From assembly GCA_023623185.1 (NCBI GenBank), contig JAMNXV010000115.1, positions 1 to 45,204 on the forward strand: 45,204 bases of DNA, read 5' to 3'. How positions within the stretch are numbered: position 1 is the stretch's first letter; each line of letters opens with the position of its first letter. The notes under the pieces are model-generated. The model made no database searches, was not told the DNA's origin, and saw only the letters and a program-made list of their open reading frames with translations. Made by a program: the position numbers and the translations under genes. Shown here in pieces: positions 33,295-41,864 of this stretch. The DNA is from Bacillota bacterium. GTDB lineage: Bacteria > Bacillota > Sulfobacillia > Symbiobacteriales > Symbiobacteriaceae.

Positions 33295-34827
33295 CTACGC
33301 CTCGTCCCGGTCCGAATCGCCTTCTGCCGCCTTCGCCAGCTCCTGCTGCAGCGCCCGCTCGATGTCGCCCGCCCGGGGGCCGAAGACCACCTGGATCGAC
33401 GCACCGGCGCGCACCACACCCGCTGCGCCCAGGGCGCGCAGGGCTGCATCGTCCACCGCGTCGGGGGTCTGGACCTCCAGCCGCAGGCGGGTCATACAGG
33501 CCGTGAGGCTGCGCACGTTGGCCGGGCCGCCCAGCGCCTCCAGGATGGCCGCGGCCTCGCTGTCGGCGCTCGCAACCCCGGCGCCCGCAGCCGATCCGGA
33601 CCCGGCAGCGCCAGGTCCCGCCGCACGATGCCCCGCCGCAGCCCCGGCCCTGGCCCCGGCGCCTGCTCCGGCGCCTGCGCCGGCGCCTGCTCCGGCGCCC
33701 GCCACGCCGACGGCCACCTCACCGGCCTGCCCGAGGACCGGCGGCCGCCGCCAGCGGATGATCAGCCGGAAGGTGACGTAGTAGAGCAGGGTCCAGACCG
33801 CCCCCAGGGGGAGCAGCAGCCAGCCGTTCTGCTGCCGGTGCCAGTTGATCAGCGCCATGGGCAGGGCGTAGCCGCCCAGGTGGATGTCCAGCACGTACCC
33901 CAGCAGCGAGGCCACCGCCGAGAAGAGCACGTGCAGCAGGAACAGCAGGGGTGAGGCGAAGATGAACGCAAACTCCACGGGTTCGGTGATGCCGAGCACC
34001 ATCGCCGTGAGCACGCCGGTCAGCATCATGCCGCTCACCCGCCGGCGCTGCTCGGGCCGGGCCTCGTGCACCATCGCCAGCGCCGCGCCCAGGGGGCCGA
34101 AGGCCAGCGTCAGGAAGAAGCCCGAGAGCAGCCGGCCCGCATTGGGATCGCCGTGCAGGAAGCGGATGTACTCGCCCACCACCACCTGGCCGGTGGCCGG
34201 GTCGGTCCACGCGCCCATCTGGTAGTCCACCAGCTGCATCAGGATGTGGTGCAGGCCGGTGGGGATGAGGGCCCGGATGGTGCCGCCGTAAACGAAGGCG
34301 CCGACGCCGCCGGCGGCGTAGATCCACTCGCCCAGCGCGACGATGCCCCGGTGGAAGCCCGGCCACATGAGGCCGAGGAGCCACCCCAGCACCACCCCGG
34401 CCAGGGCCGCGAAGATCGGCCCCATCCGCCTGCCCGAGAAGAGCGCCAGGAACTCGGGCAGCCTGACCCGCTCCGCCGCGTAACCGTACAGCCAGGTGGA
34501 GACGGCGCCGATCGCCACGCCGCCCAGCACCCCGAAGTTCACGGAGGGGTCGCCGGCCACACCCGCGGCCACCGCCATCATCGTCAGGTAGCCCGCAGCG
34601 GCGGAGAGCACGGCCATTCCCTCGCCCTGGGCAAACCCGACGGCGATGCCCATGGCGAAGAAGAGCGGCAGCCAGGTGCGCAGGAGCTCCAGCCCGGCCG
34701 CCTCCAGCGGCCCCAGTCCCAGCACCGTGCCCAGGGCCACCAGCACCGCCGGGAAGGGCAGGAAGGTCAGGGGAATCATCAGGCTCGCCGAGGCCCGCTG
34801 GAAAAAAGCAGCCTTGTTTCGCACCAC
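33295..34827 (-). CDS. PTS transporter subunit IICB, glucose superfamily
   Basis: A 510-residue sugar permease of the phosphotransferase system. The IIC domain (about residues 1-360) has many hydrophobic helices and the GITEPVEFAF signature. A Gly-Ala linker (residues about 378-395, GAGAGAGAG) and a Ser/Ala stretch lead to the IIB domain, whose phospho-Cys lies in SLTACMTRLRLEV (about residue 445), typical of the glucose/maltose class. No IIA domain is present, so IIA must come from elsewhere. GTG 34827 has AAGGGGG about 8 bases upstream. With the GH4 glycosidase and ChbG-like genes it forms a disaccharide uptake operon. The substrate is not certain. Confidence 0.92.
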   Translation of the reverse strand: MVRNKAAFFQRASASLMIPLTFLPFPAVLVALGTVLGLGPLEAAGLELLRTWLPLFFAMGIAVGFAQGEGMAVLSAAAGYLTMMAVAAGVAGDPSVNFGVLGGVAIGAVSTWLYGYAAERVRLPEFLALFSGRRMGPIFAALAGVVLGWLLGLMWPGFHRGIVALGEWIYAAGGVGAFVYGGTIRALIPTGLHHILMQLVDYQMGAWTDPATGQVVVGEYIRFLHGDPNAGRLLSGFFLTLAFGPLGAALAMVHEARPEQRRRVSGMMLTGVLTAMVLGITEPVEFAFIFASPLLFLLHVLFSAVASLLGYVLDIHLGGYALPMALINWHRQQNGWLLLPLGAVWTLLYYVTFRLIIRWRRPPVLGQAGEVAVGVAGAGAGAGAGAGAGAGARAGAAAGHRAAGPGAAGSGSAAGAGVASADSEAAAILEALGGPANVRSLTACMTRLRLEVQTPDAVDDAALRALGAAGVVRAGASIQVVFGPRAGDIERALQQELAKAAEGDSDRDEA

Positions 34828-34848
34828 ACTTACCCCCTTTTGCGCGCC

Positions 34849-35661
34849 TTACAGGTCGCCGAAGTGCATCAGCCTGAGCCCCCGCTCCCTCACCCTGTCC
34901 CTGGCGGCGGGCGAGGTGAGCGCGGCCAGCTCCACCTCCCGCTGGCCCTGGAGCGAGCTCAGGCCCCGCAGCTGGTCGTCGACCTCGCCGGGGTGCGCGA
35001 CCAGCTCCGTCACCCCGTCGCCGGCCCGGTCCAGCCGGGCCAGCAGGCCGGGAAGGTCGAAGTCGCCTGCCAGGGTGCGGTCGGGTGCGGCCAGGCCGCT
35101 CTGCCGGATCATGGCCGTGGTGCGGCGCAGGGCCGCGCCCAGGATGGGACCGGCCGGGCTCCACGGAGCAAAGGTCCCCGGGGGGAAGAAGCCGGGCGGC
35201 AGCACCCGCACCGCCCGCACCCCGTACCGGCGGGCCACGTTCAGCATCGCGCGGCAAAGGGGCGGCCAGGCCTGCAGGTACCGGTGCGTGTCCAGATGCG
35301 TCGGCGCCCGGCCCAACAGCGCGACGAACCGCTCCACCTGCGCCGACCACTCGGCTTCCGCCTCCGCGGGCCGCAGCCGGCGCAGGAGGCGCAGCAGGTT
35401 GCGCCCGAAGCGGCCGTCCGGCCCCACCAGGCTGGGCACATCAGACGGCGGCAGCACCGGCGCGCCGGTGGTCAGGTTCAGGTGGAGCCCCACCCCCAGG
35501 TTGGGGGCGTCCCCAAGCAGGGCGGCCATCTCGGCGGCCCAGGGAAAGTTGACCATGAACGTGGTGGAGGTGAGGATGCCCTCCCGGTGGGCCCGCAGGA
35601 TGCCCCGGCTCACGCCCGGGCTGAGGCCGAAGTCGTCCGCGTTGATGATGAGTCCCCGCAT
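34849..35661 (-). CDS. ChbG/HpnK (YdjC-type) carbohydrate deacetylase
   Basis: A 270-residue metal-dependent deacetylase family protein. The metal and active-site residues lie in INADDFGLSPG (Asp pair), GLHLNLTTGAP (His) and THLDTHRYLQ (second His). E. coli ChbG removes an acetyl group from chitobiose-phosphate, and relatives act on other N-acetylated sugars. It lies between the GH4 glycosidase gene (7 bases away) and the PTS gene (21 bases away), which supports a role on an imported phospho-sugar. Substrate assignment is inference. Confidence 0.92.
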   Translation of the reverse strand: MRGLIINADDFGLSPGVSRGILRAHREGILTSTTFMVNFPWAAEMAALLGDAPNLGVGLHLNLTTGAPVLPPSDVPSLVGPDGRFGRNLLRLLRRLRPAEAEAEWSAQVERFVALLGRAPTHLDTHRYLQAWPPLCRAMLNVARRYGVRAVRVLPPGFFPPGTFAPWSPAGPILGAALRRTTAMIRQSGLAAPDRTLAGDFDLPGLLARLDRAGDGVTELVAHPGEVDDQLRGLSSLQGQREVELAALTSPAARDRVRERGLRLMHFGDL

Positions 35662-35668
35662 GGCCGCC

Positions 35669-36955
35669 TCACGCGAACTGCGGCAGGTACTCGCGGTGCG
35701 CGGCCAGCAGTTCGTCGACCACCTTTCCAGCCAGGGGCTCCGGCGCCCCCAGGGGGTTGAGTTCTGCTGCCTGCACCGCCAGGCTCCGGTCGCCCTCCAG
35801 GGCGGCGCGCACGTTCAGCGTCTCAGACGCCTTGATGCGGGCGATGAGCTCGGCCTCCTTGTGGGGCAGGGCGGGCTGGGGAATGGGCTTCCAGCCGCTG
35901 CCGTCCACGATGGCGGGGAACTGGGCCGCCTCGTCCGGCGGGAGGTGGCGCACGGCGCCGCCGCCGCGCTGCTGGATGACGAACCGGGTCGGCCGGTTCG
36001 CCGCCATGGCGGCGATCACCTGCGAGGCCAGGTCGGAGTGCGCCGGGTGGCCCCGGTGCTCCCGCAGCACGGGGTGCTCCTGCCCGGCCACCTCCGCGTA
36101 ATGCCGGTAGAGCCGCTCCAGCCGCTCCATCAGGACCTCGGCGCGGGTCTGTTTCGCCCGCCGCAGCTGCGCGAGGATCCGATCCTTATAGTAGTAATAC
36201 CGCAGGTAGGGATCGGGCACCATGCCGTGCTCCCGGAAGAGCCGCACCGTGCCCGTCTCTTCGCCCAGCGGCAGCAGCGCCGCCACGGGCCCCAGCACTG
36301 CGGCCCAGCGGCGCAGCCGCGGGGTCACGTCGGCGTCGTCCAGCAGCACCCGCGTCACCCAGCCGGCGTGGTTGATGCCGGCGTAGTCCAGGCCAACGCG
36401 GTGGACGTCCACCCGCAGCAGCCGGCCGATGGTCCACTGCACGCCGGTGGGCATGTCGCAGAGGCCGATGAACCGGGCATCCGGAAAGCGCCGAATCACC
36501 GCCTCGGTCACCATGCCGGCGGGGTTGGCGTAGTTGATGATCCACGCCTCGGGCGCGAGCTTCTGCACCTCCTCCACGATCTCCAGCATCAGCGGGATGG
36601 TGCGCCAGGCAAAGGCGAAGCCGCCGAGGCCCAGGGTCTCCTGGCCGATGAGCCCGTGCTTCAGCGGAATCCGCTCGTCCAGCGCGCGGTGCCGAAGGCC
36701 GCCGACCCGGGGCTGGGTGAGGATGAACCGGGCGCCGCTGATGGCCTCCGCGCGGTCCTGCGTGGCGGTGACGCGCAGGTCGGCCTTCGCCGCGCGCACC
36801 AGCCCGCGGGCGAGCCGCTCGATCAGCCGCAGGTTCTCGGCGTCGATGTCGTGCAGGCAGAGTTCGCCGCCGGCGTACAGGTTGTGGTTCTGCAGGAGTC
36901 CCAGAACGATGTCTGGCGTGTACGCACTCGCACCGCCAATGATGGTCAGTTTCAT
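35669..36955 (-). CDS. Family 4 glycoside hydrolase (6-phospho-alpha-glucosidase type)
   Basis: A 428-residue NAD- and divalent-metal-dependent glycosidase that hydrolyses phospho-disaccharides by oxidation and elimination. The NAD-binding start is KLTIIGGASAYTPDI. NYANPAGMVTEA and GLCDMPTG follow, with the metal His in GINHAG. In GH4 the Cys-containing tetrad differs by specificity: CDMP is associated with 6-phospho-alpha-glucosidases and CNVP with 6-phospho-beta-glucosidases. Here it is CDMP. ATG 36955 has GAAGGTG about 6 bases upstream. It is the first gene of the set GH4, ChbG-like, IICB, so imported alpha-glucoside 6-phosphate is the likely substrate. The specificity is inferred from one motif. 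Confidence 0.9.
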   Translation of the reverse strand: MKLTIIGGASAYTPDIVLGLLQNHNLYAGGELCLHDIDAENLRLIERLARGLVRAAKADLRVTATQDRAEAISGARFILTQPRVGGLRHRALDERIPLKHGLIGQETLGLGGFAFAWRTIPLMLEIVEEVQKLAPEAWIINYANPAGMVTEAVIRRFPDARFIGLCDMPTGVQWTIGRLLRVDVHRVGLDYAGINHAGWVTRVLLDDADVTPRLRRWAAVLGPVAALLPLGEETGTVRLFREHGMVPDPYLRYYYYKDRILAQLRRAKQTRAEVLMERLERLYRHYAEVAGQEHPVLREHRGHPAHSDLASQVIAAMAANRPTRFVIQQRGGGAVRHLPPDEAAQFPAIVDGSGWKPIPQPALPHKEAELIARIKASETLNVRAALEGDRSLAVQAAELNPLGAPEPLAGKVVDELLAAHREYLPQFA

Positions 36956-37044
36956 CCGGTCACCTTCCCCTCGTCTGAAGAGTCACGTGCCAACCCTTTC
37001 CTGATACTTCGCCTGTGCGCCACCAACTCCCTGTTTCCGGAGGC

Positions 37045-37086
37045 AAAAGATCAGGGAGGCCCAGTCTCCCCGCAGAGCCTCCCTGA
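37045..37086 (-). terminator. Terminator after the lipoprotein gene
   Basis: Perfect 10-bp arms TCAGGGAGGC / GCCTCCCTGA with a 16-base loop and a TCTTTTG tail on the minus strand, about 45 bases past the lipoprotein stop codon. It separates this gene from the GH4 operon. Confidence 0.85.
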
Positions 37087-37129
37087 CTGCCCTCCTCCAG
37101 CCAACCCGCCGGCCGTCTCTCGGGCGCCA

Positions 37130-37441
37130 TTACTGGCCGCTGCCGCCCGAGCCGCCTCCCTTCCCGTTGTCCTTGCCGCCGCTTCCGCCCTTCTGTTCGC
37201 CACCGCCACTCTCCTCGCCGGAGCCGCCGCCGGACTTCTCCTCGTCCCCCTTCTCGTCCTCGTCGTCCTTATCCTTCTTCCCTTCCTCCTTCTCGCCATC
37301 CTCACCCCCGCCACTTCCCTGCTCTTTCTGCTGCTGCTCCTGCTCGGGCTGCTGCTGCGGGGCGCAGCCAGCCGCCGTCACGAGGCCGAAGACCAGGGCG
37401 AGGGCCAGCATCTGCCGCAGCAGCCGCTGCCACGTACGCAC
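37130..37441 (-). CDS. Small acidic/Gly-rich lipoprotein, unknown function
   Basis: A 103-residue predicted lipoprotein. The signal peptide MRTWQRLLRQMLALALVFGL ends at a lipobox-like TAAGC, with Ala where Leu is usual at -3. The mature part is low complexity: Gln/Glu-rich, then alternating Asp/Glu/Lys and Gly/Ser runs (KDKDDEDEKGDEEKSGGG), so it is probably disordered on the outer face of the membrane. GTG 37441 has GGGAGGG about 9 bases upstream. It is divergent from the germination operon, separated by about 140 bases. No function is recognised. Confidence 0.7.
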   Translation of the reverse strand: MRTWQRLLRQMLALALVFGLVTAAGCAPQQQPEQEQQQKEQGSGGGEDGEKEEGKKDKDDEDEKGDEEKSGGGSGEESGGGEQKGGSGGKDNGKGGGSGGSGQ

Positions 37442-37582
37442 GTGCGAATCCCTCCCTCAAATTCATGAACCCGCAGGTTAACGACCATAGCTTGCCCGGG
37501 GCCCGCCGCGGGCACGCGCCCGCCCGGGTATAGCGGGGAGGCGTGCGCGGGCACCTTAGACCTGGAAACGGGAGGGGTGCGC

Positions 37583-39334
37583 GTGAACTTCTGGGACTTG
37601 CTGAAACGCTGGCTGAATCCGGGCGCCGCCCTGCCAGACGACGTCTTCACCCTGGCAGGCCAGGACCAGCCGCCGGCCAGCGCAGAGCAGACCGCAGAGA
37701 TGACGGCCGACGCCCGCATCCACACCTCCGCCCTGATCACGCGCCTCGACCGGCTGGCGCAGGCAGTCCCGCAAGGCAAGGAAGCGCTGGAGAAGGTGGG
37801 CGACCTCTCCACGAACCTGGACGAGAACGTGAGCCACCTGAAAGAGCTCTTCCGGCAGCCCCGGAACAAGGACTTCATCGCCCGCGAGATCACCATCGCC
37901 ACCGAGCCGCCGATCCGGGCGGTGCTCCTCTTCATGGAGGGCATCTCGGACAAGCAGGTCATCAACGGGAACATCATGGAGCCCCTCATGCTGCTCAGCC
38001 ACGAGCTGCGCCTCCGCCCGGAGCAGGGCCCCTACGCCGTGGACCTGGTGGAGCAGCGGCTGCTCACCGGCAACCAGGTGAGCCGGCACTACGACATGGC
38101 CTCCATCGCCGAGGCGCTGCTGGCCGGCGACACCGTGCTGCTGATGGACGGGGTCGCCGTGGGGCTGGCGGTGGAGACGAAAGATCCGCCCGCGCGCAGC
38201 GTCAGCGAACCCAAGGCCGAGCAGGTCATCTGGGGTCCGCACGACGCCTTCACCGAGGCGTGGCGGGTCAACGTGGCCCTGGTGCGCCGCCGCCTGAAGG
38301 ATCCGCGGCTGGTCACCGAGATCCTCACCGTCGGCAGCGTGAGCCGGACCTACGTGGGTATGCTGTACATCGACACCATCGCCCCGCCGCTGCTGGTGGC
38401 CGAGGTGAGGCGGCGGGTCGAGGCGATCAAGGTCGACGTGGTGAGCGGCTCGGGCACGCTGCAGCAGTACATCGACGACAGGCCCCGCTCGCTCCTGCCG
38501 ACCACCATGATCACCGAGCGGCCCGACCGGGCCGCCGCCTACCTCTCGGAGGGGCACGTGGTGCTCTTCGTCGACACCGCCCCCCACGCCATCATCTGCC
38601 CGACCACCTTCTGGTCGCTCATGCAGACGGCGGAAGACTACTACCTCCGCTGGCCGTTCGGCTCCATCCTCCGCTACATCCGGCTCGGAGCCCTCATCAT
38701 CTCGCTGGTGCTGCCCGCCTTCTACATCGGCGCGGTGAACTACCACCCCGAGATGATCCCGACCGAGCTGATGCTCTTCCTCGCCCAGAGCCGCGAGCCG
38801 GTGCCGATGCCGGCTGTGGTGGAGCTGCTGGCGATGGACGTGGTCTTCGAGCTCATCCGGGAGGCCGGCGCCCGCATCCCCGGGGTCATCGGTCCCACGG
38901 TAGGCCTCGTCGCCTCCCTCGTGCTGGGGCAGGCCGCAGTGGAGGCCCGCATCGTGAGCCCGATCATGATCCTGGTGGTGGCCGTGACCGGGCTGGCCTC
39001 CTTCGCCCTGCCCAACTACCTGATGGGCTGGGGGATCCGCACCTTCCGCTTCCTGCTGCTGCTGGCCACCACCGTGCTGGGCTTCCTGGGGCTGGCGGCC
39101 GGCCTCTACGCCCTGGTGCTCTACGCCGCCAGCCTGCGCTCCTTCGGCGTCTCCTACCTCGCCCCCGTGGTCGCGTACAAGGGCCGGGCGACGGACGTGG
39201 TGTACACGCCCCCGCTCTACCAGCAGGAGGAGCGGCCCGGCTACCTGCATCCCCTGAACCGGCGGCGGCAGCGGGAGATTGTGCGCACCTGGGACCCCAA
39301 CTCCCCGCAGACCGACTCGCCCGAGGGAGGCTGA
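37583..39334 (+). CDS. Spore germination protein, GerA family A subunit
   Basis: A 583-residue membrane protein, the A subunit of a nutrient germinant receptor in the inner membrane of spores. A cytoplasmic N-terminal region of about 270 residues contains FRQPRNKDFIAREI and the EAW-RVN segment. About five helices follow, including the strongly conserved PTELMLFLAQSREPVPMPAVVE and GPTVGLVASLVLGQAAVEA. GTG 37583 has GGAGG 7 bases upstream. The GTG two codons earlier is too near. It is the first of four overlapping or adjacent genes. Such operons are normally read by the forespore sigma factor G. No convincing promoter was found in the 140-base gap upstream. Confidence 0.94.
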   Translation: MNFWDLLKRWLNPGAALPDDVFTLAGQDQPPASAEQTAEMTADARIHTSALITRLDRLAQAVPQGKEALEKVGDLSTNLDENVSHLKELFRQPRNKDFIAREITIATEPPIRAVLLFMEGISDKQVINGNIMEPLMLLSHELRLRPEQGPYAVDLVEQRLLTGNQVSRHYDMASIAEALLAGDTVLLMDGVAVGLAVETKDPPARSVSEPKAEQVIWGPHDAFTEAWRVNVALVRRRLKDPRLVTEILTVGSVSRTYVGMLYIDTIAPPLLVAEVRRRVEAIKVDVVSGSGTLQQYIDDRPRSLLPTTMITERPDRAAAYLSEGHVVLFVDTAPHAIICPTTFWSLMQTAEDYYLRWPFGSILRYIRLGALIISLVLPAFYIGAVNYHPEMIPTELMLFLAQSREPVPMPAVVELLAMDVVFELIREAGARIPGVIGPTVGLVASLVLGQAAVEARIVSPIMILVVAVTGLASFALPNYLMGWGIRTFRFLLLLATTVLGFLGLAAGLYALVLYAASLRSFGVSYLAPVVAYKGRATDVVYTPPLYQQEERPGYLHPLNRRRQREIVRTWDPNSPQTDSPEGG

Positions 39335-39337
39335 ACC

Positions 39338-40438
39338 ATGCAACAGGTTGAGGGCCATATCGGCGCCCGCGAGGGCGGCGTGCTCCTGTTCACCATCCTG
39401 GGGAGCATGCTCTTCCTCCAGTATCCGCAGTACCTGGTGCGGGTGGGAGGGCCCGCGGCCTGGCAGGTCTGCATACTGATCACCCTCTTCGGCATGATCG
39501 CGGTCCTGCCGATGGTGGCCCTGGCCCGGCGCTTTCCCGGCCAGAAGCTGGCGGATATCAGCCAGCAGGCGGCCGGCCCCTTTCTCGGTCCCCTGCTGAC
39601 CCTCGCCGTCTCCGCCTGGCTCCTGGCCGCGGCCACGGTCACCCTGCGCAACTTCACCGAGACGTTCATCATCACGATCCTGCCCCATACCCCGCCCAGC
39701 GTCCTCATCGCGGCGGGGATGATCCTCGCCGTTTTCTCCTCTTACCAGGGGCCCGAGGCGATCGCCCGCACAGCGTACCTGCTGCTGCCCCTGATTGCGG
39801 CGGGCGTGCTGCTGGTGCTGCTGTTCAGCCTGCCCCGGATGGATGTGACCCTGCTCTTTCCACTGTGGGGCTTCGGGGTCGACCGGACCCTGGTGGGCAG
39901 CCTCTACTTCACCAGCATGGCGGCGGACGCCATCGCGCTCCTGGCCATCGGCAACGTCTTCCGGGACGCTCGCGACCTGCAGCACAGCAGCCTGCACGGC
40001 ATCCTGCTGTTCGGCATCTCGGCCACGCTCACGGTCACGGTGCTGGTGGCCACGGCCGGCCCGCCCTTCGCCCGGGAGGATCCCTTCCCCCTTTTCTACC
40101 TCGCGCGCCTCATCTACCTCGGCCGCTTCCTGCAGCGAGCGGAGGCGCTCATCGTGATGTTCTGGATCTTCGCGGCGGCCATCCGGCTGTCGGCCCTGTT
40201 TCACGCGGGGGTATCCTCCCTGGCGGGAGCCCTGCGCCTGCCGGAGTACCGTCCGCTCGTGCTGCCCATGGCCATCATCATCGCGGCGCTCTCCCTGCTG
40301 CCGAAGGATTACGTGGCGGCGCTCCACCTGGATCGGGAGTGGATCCGGCCGATGGGGTTCGGCGCCCTGGCCGTTCCGCTCCTCCTCTGGATGCTGGCGG
40401 CGCTGCGCGGCAGGGGGGCGGCAGACCATGCCTCGTAA
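39338..40438 (+). CDS. Spore germination protein, GerB family permease subunit
   Basis: A 366-residue B subunit of the germinant receptor, a member of the amino acid/polyamine/organocation transporter-like fold with about ten helices. The family pattern GAREGGVLLFTILGSMLFL opens the protein, followed by ALARRFPGQKLADISQQ. B subunits are thought to bind the nutrient. It begins 3 bases after the A subunit stop, with GGGAGG about 7 bases upstream of ATG 39338, and overlaps the C subunit start by 11 bases. Confidence 0.93.
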   Translation: MQQVEGHIGAREGGVLLFTILGSMLFLQYPQYLVRVGGPAAWQVCILITLFGMIAVLPMVALARRFPGQKLADISQQAAGPFLGPLLTLAVSAWLLAAATVTLRNFTETFIITILPHTPPSVLIAAGMILAVFSSYQGPEAIARTAYLLLPLIAAGVLLVLLFSLPRMDVTLLFPLWGFGVDRTLVGSLYFTSMAADAIALLAIGNVFRDARDLQHSSLHGILLFGISATLTVTVLVATAGPPFAREDPFPLFYLARLIYLGRFLQRAEALIVMFWIFAAAIRLSALFHAGVSSLAGALRLPEYRPLVLPMAIIIAALSLLPKDYVAALHLDREWIRPMGFGALAVPLLLWMLAALRGRGAADHAS

Positions 40439-41666
40439 ACTGCTGGCCCTCATCGTGCTGCTGCCCCTGCTGGCCGGCTGCTGGAACAAGATGGAGATCG
40501 AGGAGGGGGCCTACGTCCTGGCCGTGGGCATCGACGAGGGGTGGTCCAGCCCCTATGCCATCACGGTGGTCATCGCCAAGCCCCGGGCCCTGGCGGGGAA
40601 GGAGGGCGGCGGGGGAGACGAGCCCCCCGTGCTGATCACCACGGTGGAGGCCCCGAGCCTCGCGGCGACCACGACGATTCTGCACGGGTACGTCGGCCGA
40701 CAGGTGCAGTTTCACCACACGCAGGCCATCTTCGTGCACGAGCGGCTGGCACGGGAGCAGGGACTGCCGTTCTTCGACGAGCTGGCGCGCTTCCGCCAGC
40801 TGCGGGAGACGGCCTTCCTGGTCGTCACCCGGGACCGGGCCGCACAATTTCTGCGAGCGTTGAAGCCGGAACTGGACAACAACCCGGCCAAGTTCATCGA
40901 GCAGCTCACCTACCACTCCCGCACCAGCGGCACGCTTCCGGCCGCGAGCCAGCTCAGTTCCGTGATGGCCCTGCTGAACGCGCGCTACCAGGAGCCGATC
41001 GCCTACTACGCCGCCCTCACCGGCGAGGCAGACGGGGCCGACGCCCGGGCCCCCGAACGGGAAGCGCACGTTGTGGCCGGCGAGCTCCCGCGGCGGGGCG
41101 GCCCGCCGGTTGAGATGATGGGCGCCGCCGTCTTCCGGGGCAGCCGGATGGTCGGTGTGCTGAGCGGCGAGGAGGTGCGGGCGCTGCTGGGCCTGCAGAA
41201 CCGCTTCCAGGGGGCGTACATCGCCTTTGACGACCCCGGCGAGCCCGACCAGTTCATCACGCTGCGCATCAGCCGGGGCCGGCCTTCCCGCATCGTGGTG
41301 GAGCGGCTGGGCGAAAAGCCCGCCATCCGGGCCTACCTCACGCTGGAGGCGGAGGTGGTGGCCATGCCCTCGGGCATCGACTACGCCCGGCCCGGCAAGC
41401 AGGCGGATCTGGAGCGGGCCATCGAAAAGCACTTCCAGGAGACTGTGACCCGGCTGATCGAGAAGACGCAGCGGTGGGGAAGCGACGTGGCCGGCTTCGG
41501 CCGCCACGCGGTGGCCGCCTTCCCCACGGTACAGGCCTGGGAGGCGTACGACTGGCAGAACAAGTATGCCGAAGCCGAAATCACCGCCACCGTGGACGTC
41601 AGCCTGCGGCGGTACGGACTCACCCTCGCCCCGACCCACGCCTCTGAGGAGGGGATGCGCAGGTGA
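40428..41666 (+). CDS. Spore germination lipoprotein, Ger(x)C family
   Basis: A 412-residue C subunit of the germinant receptor, a lipoprotein on the outer face of the spore inner membrane. The signal peptide MPRKLLALIVLLPLLAGCW ends in a clean lipobox LAGC. Family motifs follow: EGAYVLAVGIDEG, GYVGRQVQFHHTQAIFVHE (the segment on the early ORF-like domain) and late FGRHAVAAFPTVQAWEAYDWQ. The start ATG 40428 overlaps the B subunit gene. Its stop overlaps the start of a small membrane protein gene. Confidence 0.94.
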   Translation: MPRKLLALIVLLPLLAGCWNKMEIEEGAYVLAVGIDEGWSSPYAITVVIAKPRALAGKEGGGGDEPPVLITTVEAPSLAATTTILHGYVGRQVQFHHTQAIFVHERLAREQGLPFFDELARFRQLRETAFLVVTRDRAAQFLRALKPELDNNPAKFIEQLTYHSRTSGTLPAASQLSSVMALLNARYQEPIAYYAALTGEADGADARAPEREAHVVAGELPRRGGPPVEMMGAAVFRGSRMVGVLSGEEVRALLGLQNRFQGAYIAFDDPGEPDQFITLRISRGRPSRIVVERLGEKPAIRAYLTLEAEVVAMPSGIDYARPGKQADLERAIEKHFQETVTRLIEKTQRWGSDVAGFGRHAVAAFPTVQAWEAYDWQNKYAEAEITATVDVSLRRYGLTLAPTHASEEGMRR

Positions 41667-41830
41667 TCACCGTCCTGATCCTGCTGGGCGCCCTGCTGGT
41701 GGCTGTCTCCACCTTCAACTACGCCCGCTGGGCCTGGCAGCGGGGCCTGCGCCTCGGCGCCGTGGGGCTGGCCTTGATCGCCGTGGCCACGGTTGCAGTG
41801 CCCGGCTGGGTCATCTGGTACCTGTCATGA
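41663..41830 (+). CDS. 55-residue membrane protein at the end of the germination operon
   Basis: GTG 41663 overlaps the gerC-type stop as GTGA, with GAGGAGGGG about 10 bases upstream. The product is 55 residues with two hydrophobic helices (MITVLILLGALLVAVSTFNY and LGAVGLALIAVATVAVPGWV) joined by a short basic loop, ARWAWQRGLR. Two-helix proteins of this size (D genes) are known within or beside germinant receptor operons in Bacillus and modulate germination. Assignment to that class rests on size, topology and position only. A terminator follows within 5 bases, so it closes the operon. It is short enough to be missed by automatic gene calling. Confidence 0.75.
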   Translation: MITVLILLGALLVAVSTFNYARWAWQRGLRLGAVGLALIAVATVAVPGWVIWYLS

Positions 41831-41834
41831 AGAA

Positions 41835-41858
41835 GGGCCAGGCGGTTTCGCCTGGCCC
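41835..41858. terminator. Bidirectional terminator between the germination operon and yitT
   Basis: Perfect 10-bp arms GGGCCAGGCG / CGCCTGGCCC with a 4-base loop between two convergent genes (ends at 41830 and 41865). Short A/T-containing tails lie on both sides. Confidence 0.8.
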
Positions 41859-41864
41859 CGTTCA

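Noticed and set aside
37462-37492. TTCATGA, 17 bases, CATAGCT upstream of the germination operon as a sigma-G-type promoter.
   Set aside because: The -35 part fits poorly and the match is no better than expected by chance, although such a promoter is expected there.
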